Positions 53,912 to 62,692 are shown, counted from the stretch's first letter. The stretch is DNA of 64,000 nt from Zoogloea oryzae (GCF_030161255.1 NZ_BSPX01000012.1:1-64000), one strand, 5' to 3'. Numbers and translations are program-made. The notes: a model not told the origin generated them from the sequence alone.

Positions 53912-54971
53912 ATCGCTCACCCGCGTTGCGATGATCGCCCTGGCCGCCTGCGCCACTGGCGCGCTGGCCGATGGCAAATACGCCGGCGTCGGCCGGGCTG
54001 CCAAACCGGCCGAGATCCACGCCTGGGACATCGACGTGCGCCCCGACTTCAAGGGCTTGCGCCCCGGCAGCGGCAGCGTCGATCAGGGCCAGGAAACCTG
54101 GGAGGCCAAGTGCGCGTCCTGCCACGGCAGCTTCGGCGAATCCAACGAGGTGCACACCCCGCTGATCGGCGGCACCACCAAGGACGACGTGAAGACCGGC
54201 CATGTGCTGTCGTTGGTCAAGGGCGACGCCCCCCAGCGCAGCGCGATCATGAAGGTCGCCACCGTCTCCACGTTGTTCGACTACATCAACCGGGCGATGC
54301 CCCTCACCACGCCCAAGTCGCTCACCAACGACGAGGTGTACGGGCTGGTGGCCTATCTGCTCAACCTGGCCGAGATCGTCCCGGGTGATTTCGTGCTGTC
54401 CGACAAGAACATCGCCGAAGCCCAGGCCCGCATGCCCAACCGCAATGGCATGACCACCAACCACGGCATGTGGCCCGGTGCGCCCGCCAGCAAGGGCGGC
54501 ATCGGCAACGGCGGCAAGCCCGATGTGAAGAACACGGCCTGCATGAGCAACTGCAAGACCGAGGTGAAGGTGGGCTCCCTGCTTCCGGTGTATGCCGAGA
54601 CCGCCCACGGCAACCTGGCCGAGCAGAACCGCCCGGTGGGCCCGGTGCGCGGCAAGGATACGTCGGGCAAGGCGCCGGCCGAGGTCAAGCCCGCAGCCCA
54701 GAGCGAAAACGCCGCCGCGACCAAGCTGGCCAGCGACAACGGCTGCATGGCCTGCCACGGGGTGGCGAACAAGATCGTCGGCCCCGGCTACAACGAGGTC
54801 GCGGCCCGCTACAAGGGCCAGGCCGACGCCGAGGCCAAACTGGCTGCGAAGGTGCGAGCGGGTGGCCAGGGCGCATGGGGGGCGATCCCCATGCCGCCCC
54901 AGAGCCAGCTCAAGGATGACGACATCCGGCGCCTCGTGAAGTGGATCATGTCTGGCGCCAAGGCGCAGTAA
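53895..54971 (+). CDS. soxD: Sulfane dehydrogenase cytochrome subunit SoxD
   Basis: 358 residues. A signal peptide (VAMIALAACATGALA, cleaved near 25) precedes two cytochrome c domains with CASCH at 73-77 and CMACH at 284-288. Between them is the conserved NTACMSNCKTEV segment found in SoxD proteins, which lacks a His and is not a haem site. It accepts electrons from the SoxC molybdenum centre. It overlaps soxC and is 27 bases before soxY. Confidence 0.96.
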   Translation: MSRFSKSLTRVAMIALAACATGALADGKYAGVGRAAKPAEIHAWDIDVRPDFKGLRPGSGSVDQGQETWEAKCASCHGSFGESNEVHTPLIGGTTKDDVKTGHVLSLVKGDAPQRSAIMKVATVSTLFDYINRAMPLTTPKSLTNDEVYGLVAYLLNLAEIVPGDFVLSDKNIAEAQARMPNRNGMTTNHGMWPGAPASKGGIGNGGKPDVKNTACMSNCKTEVKVGSLLPVYAETAHGNLAEQNRPVGPVRGKDTSGKAPAEVKPAAQSENAAATKLASDNGCMACHGVANKIVGPGYNEVAARYKGQADAEAKLAAKVRAGGQGAWGAIPMPPQSQLKDDDIRRLVKWIMSGAKAQ

Positions 54972-54998
54972 CCCAGGATCAACCAAGGAGAGAGACCC

Positions 54999-55466
54999 AT
55001 GAACAACCAACGCCGTGAAATCCTGAAGGCAGGCGGCGGGCTCGGCCTGTTCGGCCTGCTGGCCGCCGCCGGCCTGATCACCCCGGGCGAGGCCCGCGCC
55101 GAATGGAACAAGGCTGCCTTCGACGCCAAGACCATCGACGAGACCCTCAAGGCCCTCGGCGCCACCGCGCCGGCCAACTCGGCGGACGTGCAGCTCACCG
55201 CCCCGGACATCGCCGAAAACGGCGCCGTGGTCCCGGTGGGCGTGGTGTCGACGCTGGCCGGTGTCGAAGCCATCGCCATCCTCGTCGAGAAGAATCCCAA
55301 CCCGCTCGCCGCGAGCTTCATGCTCCCCGCCGGCACCGAGCCTTCGGTGCAGACGCGCGTGAAGATGGGCCAGACTTCCGACGTGTACGCCCTCGTCAAG
55401 GCTGGCGGCAAGTTCTTCATCGCCAAGAAGGAAATCAAGGTCACCCTCGGCGGCTGCGGCGGCTGA
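54999..55466 (+). CDS. soxY: Thiosulfate-carrier subunit SoxY
   Basis: 155 residues. A Tat signal (RREILKAGGGLGLFGLLAAAG) and the C-terminal swinging arm GGCGG, with Cys153 the covalent carrier of sulfur intermediates, are both present. The middle is the immunoglobulin-like domain (AVVPVGVVSTLAGVEAIAI). With SoxZ it carries thiosulfate through cycles by SoxXA, SoxB and SoxCD in the periplasm. GGAGAGAG precedes the ATG. Confidence 0.98.
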   Translation: MNNQRREILKAGGGLGLFGLLAAAGLITPGEARAEWNKAAFDAKTIDETLKALGATAPANSADVQLTAPDIAENGAVVPVGVVSTLAGVEAIAILVEKNPNPLAASFMLPAGTEPSVQTRVKMGQTSDVYALVKAGGKFFIAKKEIKVTLGGCGG

Positions 55467-55499
55467 GCCCTGCGCGCTTCATTACAGAAAGGAATCGAA

Positions 55500-55811
55500 A
55501 TGGCAGATCCGATGAAGATTCGCGCGAGCGCGAAGGACGGCATCACCGAAGTGAAGGTGCTGATGAGCCACGAAATGGAAACCGGCCAGCGCAAGGATTC
55601 GTCCGGCAACCTGGTCCCGGCCCATTTCATCACCGAGATCACCGCCGAGCACAACGGCCGCCAGGTGCTGGCCGGCCAGTTTGGCACGGCGATCTCGAAG
55701 AACCCCTACCTCGCCTTCAAGTTCAAGGGCGGCGCCAAGGGCGACAAGCTCACCGTGAGCTGGGTGGATAGCAAGGGCGACAAGCGCACCGACGAAGTGC
55801 AGATCGCCTGA
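55500..55811 (+). CDS. soxZ: SoxY partner SoxZ
   Basis: 103 residues, family size, with no signal peptide as expected because it is exported piggyback with SoxY. Sequence features: VLMSHEMETGQRKDSSGN, HFITEITAEHNGR, and NPYLAFKFKGGAKGDKLTV. It forms the SoxYZ heterodimer. It is 33 bases after soxY. Confidence 0.98.
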   Translation: MADPMKIRASAKDGITEVKVLMSHEMETGQRKDSSGNLVPAHFITEITAEHNGRQVLAGQFGTAISKNPYLAFKFKGGAKGDKLTVSWVDSKGDKRTDEVQIA

Positions 55812-55917
55812 GGCGTCATTTCGCCCGCTGCCGCCGGCCACCCGGCGGCAGCGCCCCCGCAAGCCGACCACAGACCGCCCCAAGGCGGCAGGCCCCCCAC
55901 CAGAAGGAGGAAGACAC

Positions 55918-56724
55918 ATGCAGCCCAACCTGCGCACCGCGCTGGCCACCGCCGCCCTCGCCCTCGCCGGCCCAGCCTTCGGCCAAGGCTCGACGATGGA
56001 CGAGATCGCCCGATACCGGGAGATGCTGGCCGACGGCAACCCGGCCGAGCTCCTCGAAGCCAAGGGCGAGGAACTCTGGAAGAAACCGCGCGGCCCCAAG
56101 AACGCCAGCCTCGAGCAGTGCGACATGGGCCTCGGCCCTGGCAAGCTCGACGGTGCCTATGCCCAGCTCCCGCGCTACTTTGCCGACACCAAAAAGGTGA
56201 TGGACGCCGAATCCCGCGTCGTCCATTGCATGATGAGCCTGCAGGGCTTCACCGAAGCCGAGGCCACGAAGAACTGGTTCTCCAAGCCCGGCCAGGATTC
56301 CGACATCGAGGCGCTGGTCACCTACATCGGTGGCAAATCCAACGGCGTGAAGATCAACGTGCCGGCCCGCCACCCGGAAGAAGCCCGGATGGCCAAGGTG
56401 GGCGAATACATCTTCTACCGCCGCAGCGGCCCGCAGGATTTCTCCTGCGCCATCTGCCACGGCCAGGATGGCAAGCGCATCCGCCTGCAGGAGCTCGGCA
56501 ACCTCACCACCCAGGCCGGCGCCGGCACCGCCATGAGCACCTGGCCGTCGTACCGCGTCTCGCAAGGCGCGGTGTGGACCATGCAGCGCCGCCTGATCGA
56601 CTGCATGCGCCAGGCCCGCTGGCCCGAGCCCAAGTACCTCGCCGAATCCACCATCGCGCTGGAAGTCTTCCTCCAGAAGACAGCCAGCGGCACCGTGATG
56701 CAGACCCCTGGCATCAAGCGCTGA
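55918..56724 (+). CDS. soxA: L-cysteine S-thiosulfotransferase catalytic subunit SoxA (single-haem type)
   Basis: 268 residues with a signal peptide (LATAALALAGPAFG). One c-type haem motif CAICH lies at 177-181, and C229 in RRLIDCMRQARWP is the cysteine that ligates the haem as persulfide in SoxA. The position of the first haem of diheme SoxA is instead occupied by C68 and C104 (LEQCDMG; VVHCMMS), likely a disulfide. SoxXA joins thiosulfate oxidatively to SoxY Cys. It follows soxZ by 106 bases and precedes soxX by 15. Confidence 0.96.
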   Translation: MQPNLRTALATAALALAGPAFGQGSTMDEIARYREMLADGNPAELLEAKGEELWKKPRGPKNASLEQCDMGLGPGKLDGAYAQLPRYFADTKKVMDAESRVVHCMMSLQGFTEAEATKNWFSKPGQDSDIEALVTYIGGKSNGVKINVPARHPEEARMAKVGEYIFYRRSGPQDFSCAICHGQDGKRIRLQELGNLTTQAGAGTAMSTWPSYRVSQGAVWTMQRRLIDCMRQARWPEPKYLAESTIALEVFLQKTASGTVMQTPGIKR

Positions 56725-56739
56725 GCCCCGGAGACGACC

Positions 56740-57360
56740 ATGAAAAACACCTTCATCGCCGCCCTCCTCGCCCTGGGCGCCACGGGCATCCACGCCGCCG
56801 ATCCGATCGCCTTCCAGGCCGAACAGATCTTCCGCAGCAGTTTCCGCGCCGACAACCCGAAATACTGGATGACCCGTCTCGACCAGGACGAGGCCATGCG
56901 CCTGTGCAGCCAGTACAAGGACAACCCGCCCGCCAAAGTGCGCGCCCTCATCGAAAAGACCCAGCAGGCCACCATCCGCTACCCGGTCGAGGGCAAGCTG
57001 ATCGGTGACTGGAAGGAAGGCGAAAAGCTCGCCGCGGTGGGCACCGGCGGCCACATCGGCTTCATCCAGCCCGACCCGCCCGGCCGCGTACGTGGCGGCA
57101 ACTGCTACGCCTGCCACCAGCTGGCCAAGAAGGAAGTCGCCTACGGCACCATCGGCCCGAGCCTGCAGCACTTCGGCAAGCTGCGCGGCAACAGCGACGA
57201 GATCGTCAAGTACACCTACGACAAGATCTACAACTCCAACGCCTTCACCGCGTGCACCAACATGCCGCGCTTCGGGCTGCACAACTGGCTGACGCCCGAG
57301 CAGATCACCCACATCGTCGCCTTCCTGGTCGATCCCGAATCGCCCGTGAACAAAGATTGA
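56740..57360 (+). CDS. soxX: SoxXA cytochrome subunit SoxX
   Basis: 206 residues. A signal peptide (IAALLALGATGIHA) precedes a haem motif CYACH at 122-126 and a Met ligand candidate M175 in CTNMPRFGLHN. The N-terminal extension of about 100 residues before the haem (RLCSQYKDNPPAK) is typical of the long SoxX class. It relays electrons from SoxA. It is 16 bases before soxB. Confidence 0.95.
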   Translation: MKNTFIAALLALGATGIHAADPIAFQAEQIFRSSFRADNPKYWMTRLDQDEAMRLCSQYKDNPPAKVRALIEKTQQATIRYPVEGKLIGDWKEGEKLAAVGTGGHIGFIQPDPPGRVRGGNCYACHQLAKKEVAYGTIGPSLQHFGKLRGNSDEIVKYTYDKIYNSNAFTACTNMPRFGLHNWLTPEQITHIVAFLVDPESPVNKD

Positions 57361-57376
57361 GAACGGAGTCCACCGC

Positions 57377-59101
57377 ATGTCCATGAACCGTCGGGATTTC
57401 CTCCAGGTGCTGGCCGTCGCCGCGGCCGGCGGGCTGGCGCTGCACAGCAACCCGTCCGAAGCCGCCAAGGCCGCCGCGCGGATGTACGACCTGCCGCGCT
57501 TCGGCTCGGTGAGCCTGCTCCACATGACCGACTGCCACGCGCAGCTCCTGCCGATCCACTTCCGCGAGCCCGACGTGAACCTCGGCATCGGCCCGATGGC
57601 CGGCCAGGTGCCGCACCTGATCGGCGAGAACCTGCTGCGCCACTTCGGCATCCGCCCCGGCACGCCGGAGGCCCACGCCTTCACCTACCTCGATTTCGTG
57701 AAGGCCGCCAAAACCTACGGCAAGGTCGGCGGCTTCGCCCACCTCGCCACGCTGGTCAAACAGCTCAAGGCCAGCCGCCCCGGCGCCCTGCTGCTGGATG
57801 GCGGTGACACCTGGCAGGGCTCCGGCCTCAGCCTGTGGACCAACGCCCAGGACATGGTCGACGCCTGCAAGGCGCTGGGCGTGGACGTGATGACGCTCCA
57901 CTGGGAAGCCACCTACGGCGAAGCCCGCGTCAAGGAGATCGAGGAGAAGGATTTCGCCGGCAAGGTGGATATCGTGGCCCAGAACATCAAGACCGCCGAC
58001 TTCGGCGACCCGGTGTTCAAGCCCTACGTGATCCGCAACATCAACGGGGTGCCGGTGGCCATCGTCGGCCAGGCCTTCCCCTACACGCCCATCGCCAACC
58101 CCCGCTGGCAGGTGCCAAACTGGAGCTACGGCATCCAGGACGACAACCTGCAAAAGGTGGTCGACGAAGCCCGCGCAGCCGGCGCCCAGGTGGTCGTCGT
58201 GCTGTCCCACAACGGCATGGACGTGGACCTGAAGATGGCCAGCCGGGTGCGCGGCGTGGATGCAATCCTCGGCGGCCACACTCACGACGGCGTGCCGGCC
58301 CCGGTCATCGTCAAGAACGCCGGCGGCCAGACGCTGGTCACCAACGCCGGCTCCAACGGCAAGTACCTCGGCGTGCTCGATCTCGACGTGAAGGCAGGCA
58401 AGGTGGTGGACTTCCGCTACAAGCTGCTGCCCGTCTTCGCCAACCTGATCCCCGCCGACCCGACGATGGACGCCCTCATCAAGAAGATGCGCGCACCGTA
58501 CGAGGGCAAGCTGGCCGAGAAGCTCGCGGTGAGCGAAGGCCTGCTGTACCGCCGCGGCAACTTCAACGGCTCGTGGGACCAGCTCATCCTCGACGCGCTG
58601 CTCGCCGAGAAGAACGCCGAGATCGCCTTCTCGCCCGGCTTCCGCTGGGGCACCAGCCTGCTGCCCGGCGACACCATCCGGATGGAGCACCTCCTCGACC
58701 AGACCGCCATCACCTACCCGTGGACCACGGTGACGATGATGAGCGGCGAGCAGATCAAGACCGTGCTCGAGGACGTCTGCGACAACCTCTTCAACCCCGA
58801 CCCGTACTACCAGCAGGGCGGTGACATGGTGCGCGTGGGCGGCCTGCAGTACGCCTGCGACCCCAACGCCGGGATGGGCAAACGCATCACCGACATGCGC
58901 CTTGGCGGCAAGCCCATCGACGCCAGCAAGACCTACAAGGTGGCTGGCTGGGCGCCGGTGTCGGAAGACGCCAAGAACGCCGGCGGCGAGGCGGTGTGGG
59001 ATCTGGTCGCCCGCTACCTCAAGGGTCAGAAGGTGATCCGTGCCCGGCCCCTCAACCTGCCCACCCTCAAGGGCATGGCCGGCAACCCCGGCATGGCCTG
59101 A
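57377..59101 (+). CDS. soxB: Thiosulfohydrolase SoxB
   Basis: 574 residues with a Tat signal (NRRDFLQVLAVAAAGGLAL). The dimanganese 5'-nucleotidase-like fold has LLHMTDCHAQLLP (D52, H54), LLDGGDTWQGSGLS, VVVLSHNGMDVDL, and LGGHTHDGVPAPV. The C-terminal domain includes GNFNGSWDQLILDALLAEKN. It hydrolyses the terminal sulfone of SoxY-thiosulfonate to release sulfate. It ends the core sox gene run; accessory genes follow on the same strand. Confidence 0.98.
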   Translation: MSMNRRDFLQVLAVAAAGGLALHSNPSEAAKAAARMYDLPRFGSVSLLHMTDCHAQLLPIHFREPDVNLGIGPMAGQVPHLIGENLLRHFGIRPGTPEAHAFTYLDFVKAAKTYGKVGGFAHLATLVKQLKASRPGALLLDGGDTWQGSGLSLWTNAQDMVDACKALGVDVMTLHWEATYGEARVKEIEEKDFAGKVDIVAQNIKTADFGDPVFKPYVIRNINGVPVAIVGQAFPYTPIANPRWQVPNWSYGIQDDNLQKVVDEARAAGAQVVVVLSHNGMDVDLKMASRVRGVDAILGGHTHDGVPAPVIVKNAGGQTLVTNAGSNGKYLGVLDLDVKAGKVVDFRYKLLPVFANLIPADPTMDALIKKMRAPYEGKLAEKLAVSEGLLYRRGNFNGSWDQLILDALLAEKNAEIAFSPGFRWGTSLLPGDTIRMEHLLDQTAITYPWTTVTMMSGEQIKTVLEDVCDNLFNPDPYYQQGGDMVRVGGLQYACDPNAGMGKRITDMRLGGKPIDASKTYKVAGWAPVSEDAKNAGGEAVWDLVARYLKGQKVIRARPLNLPTLKGMAGNPGMA

Positions 59102-59133
59102 AGGCCCGTGCCAACCCGATCAAGGAGACGACG

Positions 59134-60096
59134 ATGAGCCGCCGCAACGCATCCCTCCCCGCCTGGCTGCGGGTCATCGTCGCCGTCCTTGTCCCGCTGC
59201 TCGCCGGGCTGGCCGCGGCGGCCGAACTCAATCCCATCCGGGTCTCCGAACACGCGTGGTACGTGCTGGGCGATTCGGGCATGGCGTCCGGCGCCAATCA
59301 GGGCTTCAACAGCAACGCCGGCTTCGTGGTGACCCGGGACAGCGTGGTGGTGATCGACGCCCTCGGCACACCGCCCCTGGGCGAGGCGCTCCTCGCCGCG
59401 ATCCGCAAGATCAGCGACAAGCCGATCCGCCGCGTGATCCTCACCCACTTCCACGCCGACCACTTCTACGGCCTGCCGGCCTTCAAGGCCGCCGGCGCAC
59501 AGGTATGGGCCCACCGGGCCGGGCGCGACTACTTCACCAGCGGCGAAGCCGCCGCCCGCCTCGCCCAGCGCCGACAGGATCTCTTTCCGTGGGTGGATGA
59601 ATCCACCCGCCTCGTCGAGGCCGACCACTGGCTCGACGGCGACACCCGCTTCGAGGAAGGCGGGCTGCACTTCCGGGTGAGCTTCCTCGGCCCGGCCCAT
59701 TCGTCCGAAGACCTGATGGTCAGCGTTGATGAAGACGGCGTGGTGTTCTGCGGCGACATCCTCTTTGCCGGGCGGATTCCCTTCGTGGGCAGCGCCGACA
59801 GCCGCCGCTGGCTCGTCGCCATCGACCAGCTCGCCGCCCTCAAGCCGAAGATCCTCGTCACCGGCCACGGCCGCCACTCCACCAACGCCGCCGCCGACCT
59901 CACCCTCACCCGCGACTACCTCACCTACCTGCGCGAGCAGATGGGCCGCGCGGTGGATGAGATGGTCCCCTTCGACGAAGCCTACGCCCGCACCGACTGG
60001 CGGCGCTTCAGCAATCTCCCCGCCTTCGAAGCCGCCAACCGGATCAACGCCTACGGCACCTATCTCACCCTGGAGCGCGAATCCCTCGCCCGCTGA
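59134..60096 (+). CDS. soxH: Secreted metallo-beta-lactamase-fold hydrolase, SoxH-like
   Basis: 320 residues from the ATG at 59134 with GGAG upstream. A signal peptide (WLRVIVAVLVPLLAGLAAA) precedes a complete MBL zinc site: THFHADH at 104-110, GPAHSSEDLM with His, VFCGDILF with Asp, and VTGHGRH with His. Sox clusters often carry such a protein (SoxH), and similar ones occur in PQQ-dependent methanol clusters; its substrate is unknown. The gene is 32 bases after soxB, so it is likely co-transcribed. An antibiotic resistance role is not supported by context. Confidence 0.82.
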   Translation: MSRRNASLPAWLRVIVAVLVPLLAGLAAAAELNPIRVSEHAWYVLGDSGMASGANQGFNSNAGFVVTRDSVVVIDALGTPPLGEALLAAIRKISDKPIRRVILTHFHADHFYGLPAFKAAGAQVWAHRAGRDYFTSGEAAARLAQRRQDLFPWVDESTRLVEADHWLDGDTRFEEGGLHFRVSFLGPAHSSEDLMVSVDEDGVVFCGDILFAGRIPFVGSADSRRWLVAIDQLAALKPKILVTGHGRHSTNAAADLTLTRDYLTYLREQMGRAVDEMVPFDEAYARTDWRRFSNLPAFEAANRINAYGTYLTLERESLAR

Positions 60097-60116
60097 ATCC
60101 CTCACCCGCAAATCCG

Positions 60117-60581
60117 ATGCGCGCCGGCCTGTCCGCCCTGATCCTCGCCTTCAGCCTCGCCCTGGCCGGCTCGCCCGCTTCCGCCAAGGGGCCGCTCGGA
60201 TCACGGCTCCACGATCCTGCCGCCCGGCCCGACGTGCTCTACGTCGTCCTCTTCAGCTTGCCCGACTGCCCCTACTGCGTGGCGATCCGCGACGCCTACC
60301 TGCCGGCCCTGCCCGACGACCCGCGCTTTCGCGACCGGGTGCGCATCCGCGAGGTGTCCATCAGCAGCCCCCGCCCGATCACCGATTTCGACGGCACCCT
60401 CGCGCGCCAGGCCGACGTGGCCCGCCGCTACGGCGTCAAGTTTGCGCCGACGGTGCTGTTTCTCGACAAGGGCGGGCAGGTACGCGCCGAAGCGCTGCTG
60501 GGCGGTGACAGCGTGGGGCTATACGGCGGCTATCTGGAGAAGCGGGTGCTTCAGGGGCTCGACGCCACGGCGGCCCACTGA
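60117..60581 (+). CDS. Periplasmic thioredoxin-like protein, SoxS/SoxW type
   Basis: 154 residues. A signal peptide (ALILAFSLALAGSPASA) precedes a thioredoxin fold with CPYC at 51-54 (FSLPDCPYCVAIRDA) and the cis-Pro segment GVKFAPTVLFLD near 112-123. In Paracoccus SoxS reduces SoxY and keeps it active, and SoxW is another periplasmic thioredoxin; either role fits the position 20 bases after the SoxH-like gene. No DsbD/SoxV-type membrane reductant donor is in the window. Confidence 0.85.
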   Translation: MRAGLSALILAFSLALAGSPASAKGPLGSRLHDPAARPDVLYVVLFSLPDCPYCVAIRDAYLPALPDDPRFRDRVRIREVSISSPRPITDFDGTLARQADVARRYGVKFAPTVLFLDKGGQVRAEALLGGDSVGLYGGYLEKRVLQGLDATAAH

Positions 60582-60602
60582 AGCAAGCGCCGCTTTCGCG
60601 GC

Positions 60603-60905
60603 CTACTTGAACTGGTAGTAGCGATGATTGAGCCAGGCGACCACGTCTTCCTCATCCTCGGGAAACCAGCCGGTCTTGAGCTGGCTGCTGCAAAAGCTCA
60701 CCTGGGCGTGGAGCTGGGACAGGCTCTTCACCTTGCGGTCGCTGCGCAGGTAAAGCTTCGAGCCATCACCGCCAATCAGGCGCTGGTGGCACGCGGCACA
60801 GTTTTTTTCGGTCACCAGCTTTTCGCCCGCGGCCGGACTGCCGGCCCAGGCGCCCGCGGCCACCGTAAGGCCGGCCGCCAGCATCAGGAATTGCGTTGCG
60901 TTCAT
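60603..60905 (-). CDS. Small monoheme cytochrome c without Met ligand
   Basis: 100 residues. A signal peptide (FLMLAAGLTVAAGAWAG) precedes one haem motif CAACH at 36-40. No methionine follows the haem, so the sixth ligand must be something else; candidates are His in SQLHAQVSF or NHRYYQF, or the site is open. The Cys in VSFCSSQLKTGWFPEDEEDV and the C-terminal LNHRYYQFK are distinctive. It points leftward into the SoxS-like gene end and is divergent from the next rhodanese across 46 bases. GGAG precedes the ATG. Function unknown; an electron-transfer or ligand-binding role linked to sulfur oxidation is inferred. Confidence 0.85.
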   Translation of the reverse strand: MNATQFLMLAAGLTVAAGAWAGSPAAGEKLVTEKNCAACHQRLIGGDGSKLYLRSDRKVKSLSQLHAQVSFCSSQLKTGWFPEDEEDVVAWLNHRYYQFK

Positions 60906-60951
60906 GGTCTGCCTCTCCGGAGGTTGATCGGATGAAATCCACGGAGGAAGT

Positions 60952-61551
60952 ATGAAACATTTTGCCGCCAGCGCCATGATCGCGCTGCTTGTCATCGGTC
61001 TTCCCCTGCCGGGCACGGCCCAGGTGGACCCCGCCAGTGTGCCCGAGATCAAGCGTAGCCGGCTCCAGCTCTACCTCACCGCCCGCGAAGCCCACGACAT
61101 CTATTCCCGCGAACCGGCCCGAACCCTCTTCCTCGACGTCCGCACCCGCGCCGAAGCCATGTACGTGGGCATGCCCAGCGATGCCGACGCCCTCGTGCCC
61201 TACGTCGAACACCAGGAGTTGATGACCGACTGGGACGACCGCCGGGGCATGTACCAGCTGATGGCCAACAGCGATTTCCTGACCGAAGCCGAGACCCGCC
61301 TCAAACAGAAGGGGCTCACCAAGACGGACCGGGTGATCCTCATCTGTCGCTCGGGTGACCGCAGCGCCCACGCCGCCGACCTCCTCGCCAACGCCGGCTA
61401 CACCCGTGTTTACAGCGTGGTGGATGGCTTCGAGGGCGACACCGCCAAGGACGGCCCGAAGGCCGGCCAGCGCGTCGTGAATGGCTGGAAGAACGCCGGC
61501 CTGCCCTGGTCGTACAAGCTCGACAAGGCCAGGATGTACTTCCCGCGCTGA
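60952..61551 (+). CDS. Secreted single-domain rhodanese-like protein
   Basis: 199 residues. A signal peptide (ASAMIALLVIGLPLPGTAQ) precedes a rhodanese domain with LFLDVRTRAEAM near 59-70, the active loop ICRSGDRS with C132, and SVVDGFEGDTAKDGPKAG after it. An insertion between strands (VEHQELMTDWDDRRGMYQLM) is larger than in minimal rhodaneses. AGGAAG is one to six bases before the ATG. The gene sits with sox accessory genes, so transfer or detoxification of sulfane sulfur in the periplasm is likely but not shown. Confidence 0.87.
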   Translation: MKHFAASAMIALLVIGLPLPGTAQVDPASVPEIKRSRLQLYLTAREAHDIYSREPARTLFLDVRTRAEAMYVGMPSDADALVPYVEHQELMTDWDDRRGMYQLMANSDFLTEAETRLKQKGLTKTDRVILICRSGDRSAHAADLLANAGYTRVYSVVDGFEGDTAKDGPKAGQRVVNGWKNAGLPWSYKLDKARMYFPR

Positions 61552-61632
61552 TCGCCGCCGGCTCGGGCCGCTTGGCACCGCCGGCCCCGCGCCCGTAAGC
61601 TACGGGGCTCCGGCCTCTCCGCGTCCCCTGCC

Positions 61633-62658
61633 ATGTTCCGAATCCGCACCCTTGCCGCGGCCACCGCCGCGCTCCTCGCCACCTTCGTCACGCCGGCCCA
61701 CGCCGGCAAGACCCTCGACGCCATCAAGTCCAAGGGCCAGCTCGCCTGCGGCGTGAGCACCGGCGTGATCGGCTTCTCCGCCGCCGACAGCCAGGGCCAG
61801 TGGCGCGGGCTCGACGTGGACGTGTGCCGGGCGATCGCCGCAGCGGTGCTGGGCGACCCGAACAAGGTGCGCTGGGTGCCCCTCAACTCCCAGCAGCGCT
61901 TCACCGCCATCCAGTCGGGCGAGGTGGACATCCTCTCCCGCAACACCACCTGGAGCCTGACCCGCGACGCCGGCCTGGGTCTGCACTTCACCGCCGTCAC
62001 CTACTACGACGGCCAGGGCTTCCTGGTGGCAAAGAAGTCCAAGGTCACCAGCGCCAAACAGCTCAAGAACGCCGAGATCTGCGTGCAGTCCGGCACCACC
62101 ACCGAACGCAACCTCGCCGACTGGTTCCGCGCCCAGGGCATCAAGGTCAAACCGGTGGTCTTCGAGAAGTTCGAGCCGTCCATCAAGGCCTTCTTCAGCG
62201 GCCGCTGCCAGGCCTACACCACCGACGCCTCGGCGCTGGCCTTCATCCGCACCAAGGAAGCCCCCAACCCCGACGACTACCTGGTGCTGCCCGAAGTCAT
62301 CTCCAAGGAGCCCCTCGGCCCGGCGGTACGCCGCGGCGACGACGAGTGGTTCGCCATCGTCAAATGGGTGGTCCAGGCGCTGGTCGAAGCCGAAGAGCTG
62401 GGCATCACCCAGGCCAAGGTGGACGCCCTCAAGGCCTCGCCCGATCCGGCGGTGCAACGCTTCCTCGGCGTGGGCGAAGACCTCGGCAAGAACCTCGGCC
62501 TCGATCGCGAATGGGCCGCCCGCGCCGTCAAGGCCGGCGGTAACTACGGCGAGATCTTCGAGCGCAACGTGGGCGCCGGCTCGCCCCTCAAGCTGCCCCG
62601 CGGCCTCAACGCCCAGTGGAACAAGGGCGGCCTGATGTACGGCCTGCCGCTGCGCTGA
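61633..62658 (+). CDS. aapJ: General L-amino acid ABC transporter, periplasmic binding protein AapJ
   Basis: 341 residues. A signal peptide (TLAAATAALLATFVTPAHA) precedes the polar amino acid binding fold: GQLACGVSTGVIGFSAADSQ, GLDVDVCRAIAAAVLGD, RFTAIQSGEVDILSRNTTW, and NAEICVQSGTTTERNLADWF. The C-terminal GLMYGLPLR ending is typical of AapJ/BztA. It captures a broad range of amino acids for the permeases encoded next. It is 81 bases after the rhodanese gene and probably starts a new operon. Confidence 0.95.
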   Translation: MFRIRTLAAATAALLATFVTPAHAGKTLDAIKSKGQLACGVSTGVIGFSAADSQGQWRGLDVDVCRAIAAAVLGDPNKVRWVPLNSQQRFTAIQSGEVDILSRNTTWSLTRDAGLGLHFTAVTYYDGQGFLVAKKSKVTSAKQLKNAEICVQSGTTTERNLADWFRAQGIKVKPVVFEKFEPSIKAFFSGRCQAYTTDASALAFIRTKEAPNPDDYLVLPEVISKEPLGPAVRRGDDEWFAIVKWVVQALVEAEELGITQAKVDALKASPDPAVQRFLGVGEDLGKNLGLDREWAARAVKAGGNYGEIFERNVGAGSPLKLPRGLNAQWNKGGLMYGLPLR

Positions 62659-62692
62659 TTCCGTCGCGGGACCCGCGCCCGCGCCACCCGCA

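Noticed and set aside
54538..54560. Possible third haem site in SoxD (Cys pair in NTACMSNCKTEV)
   Set aside because: The spacing is C-x-x-x-C and there is no histidine after it. The segment is a normal conserved part of SoxD.
56101..56240. Remnant of a first haem-binding motif in SoxA
   Set aside because: C68 and C104 are far apart and neither is in a CxxCH. The pattern matches the known one-haem SoxA class rather than a damaged gene.
59134..60096. Beta-lactam resistance gene
   Set aside because: The zinc-site fold is shared by many hydrolases. Position directly after soxB and similarity to SoxH-type proteins make antibiotic hydrolysis unlikely.
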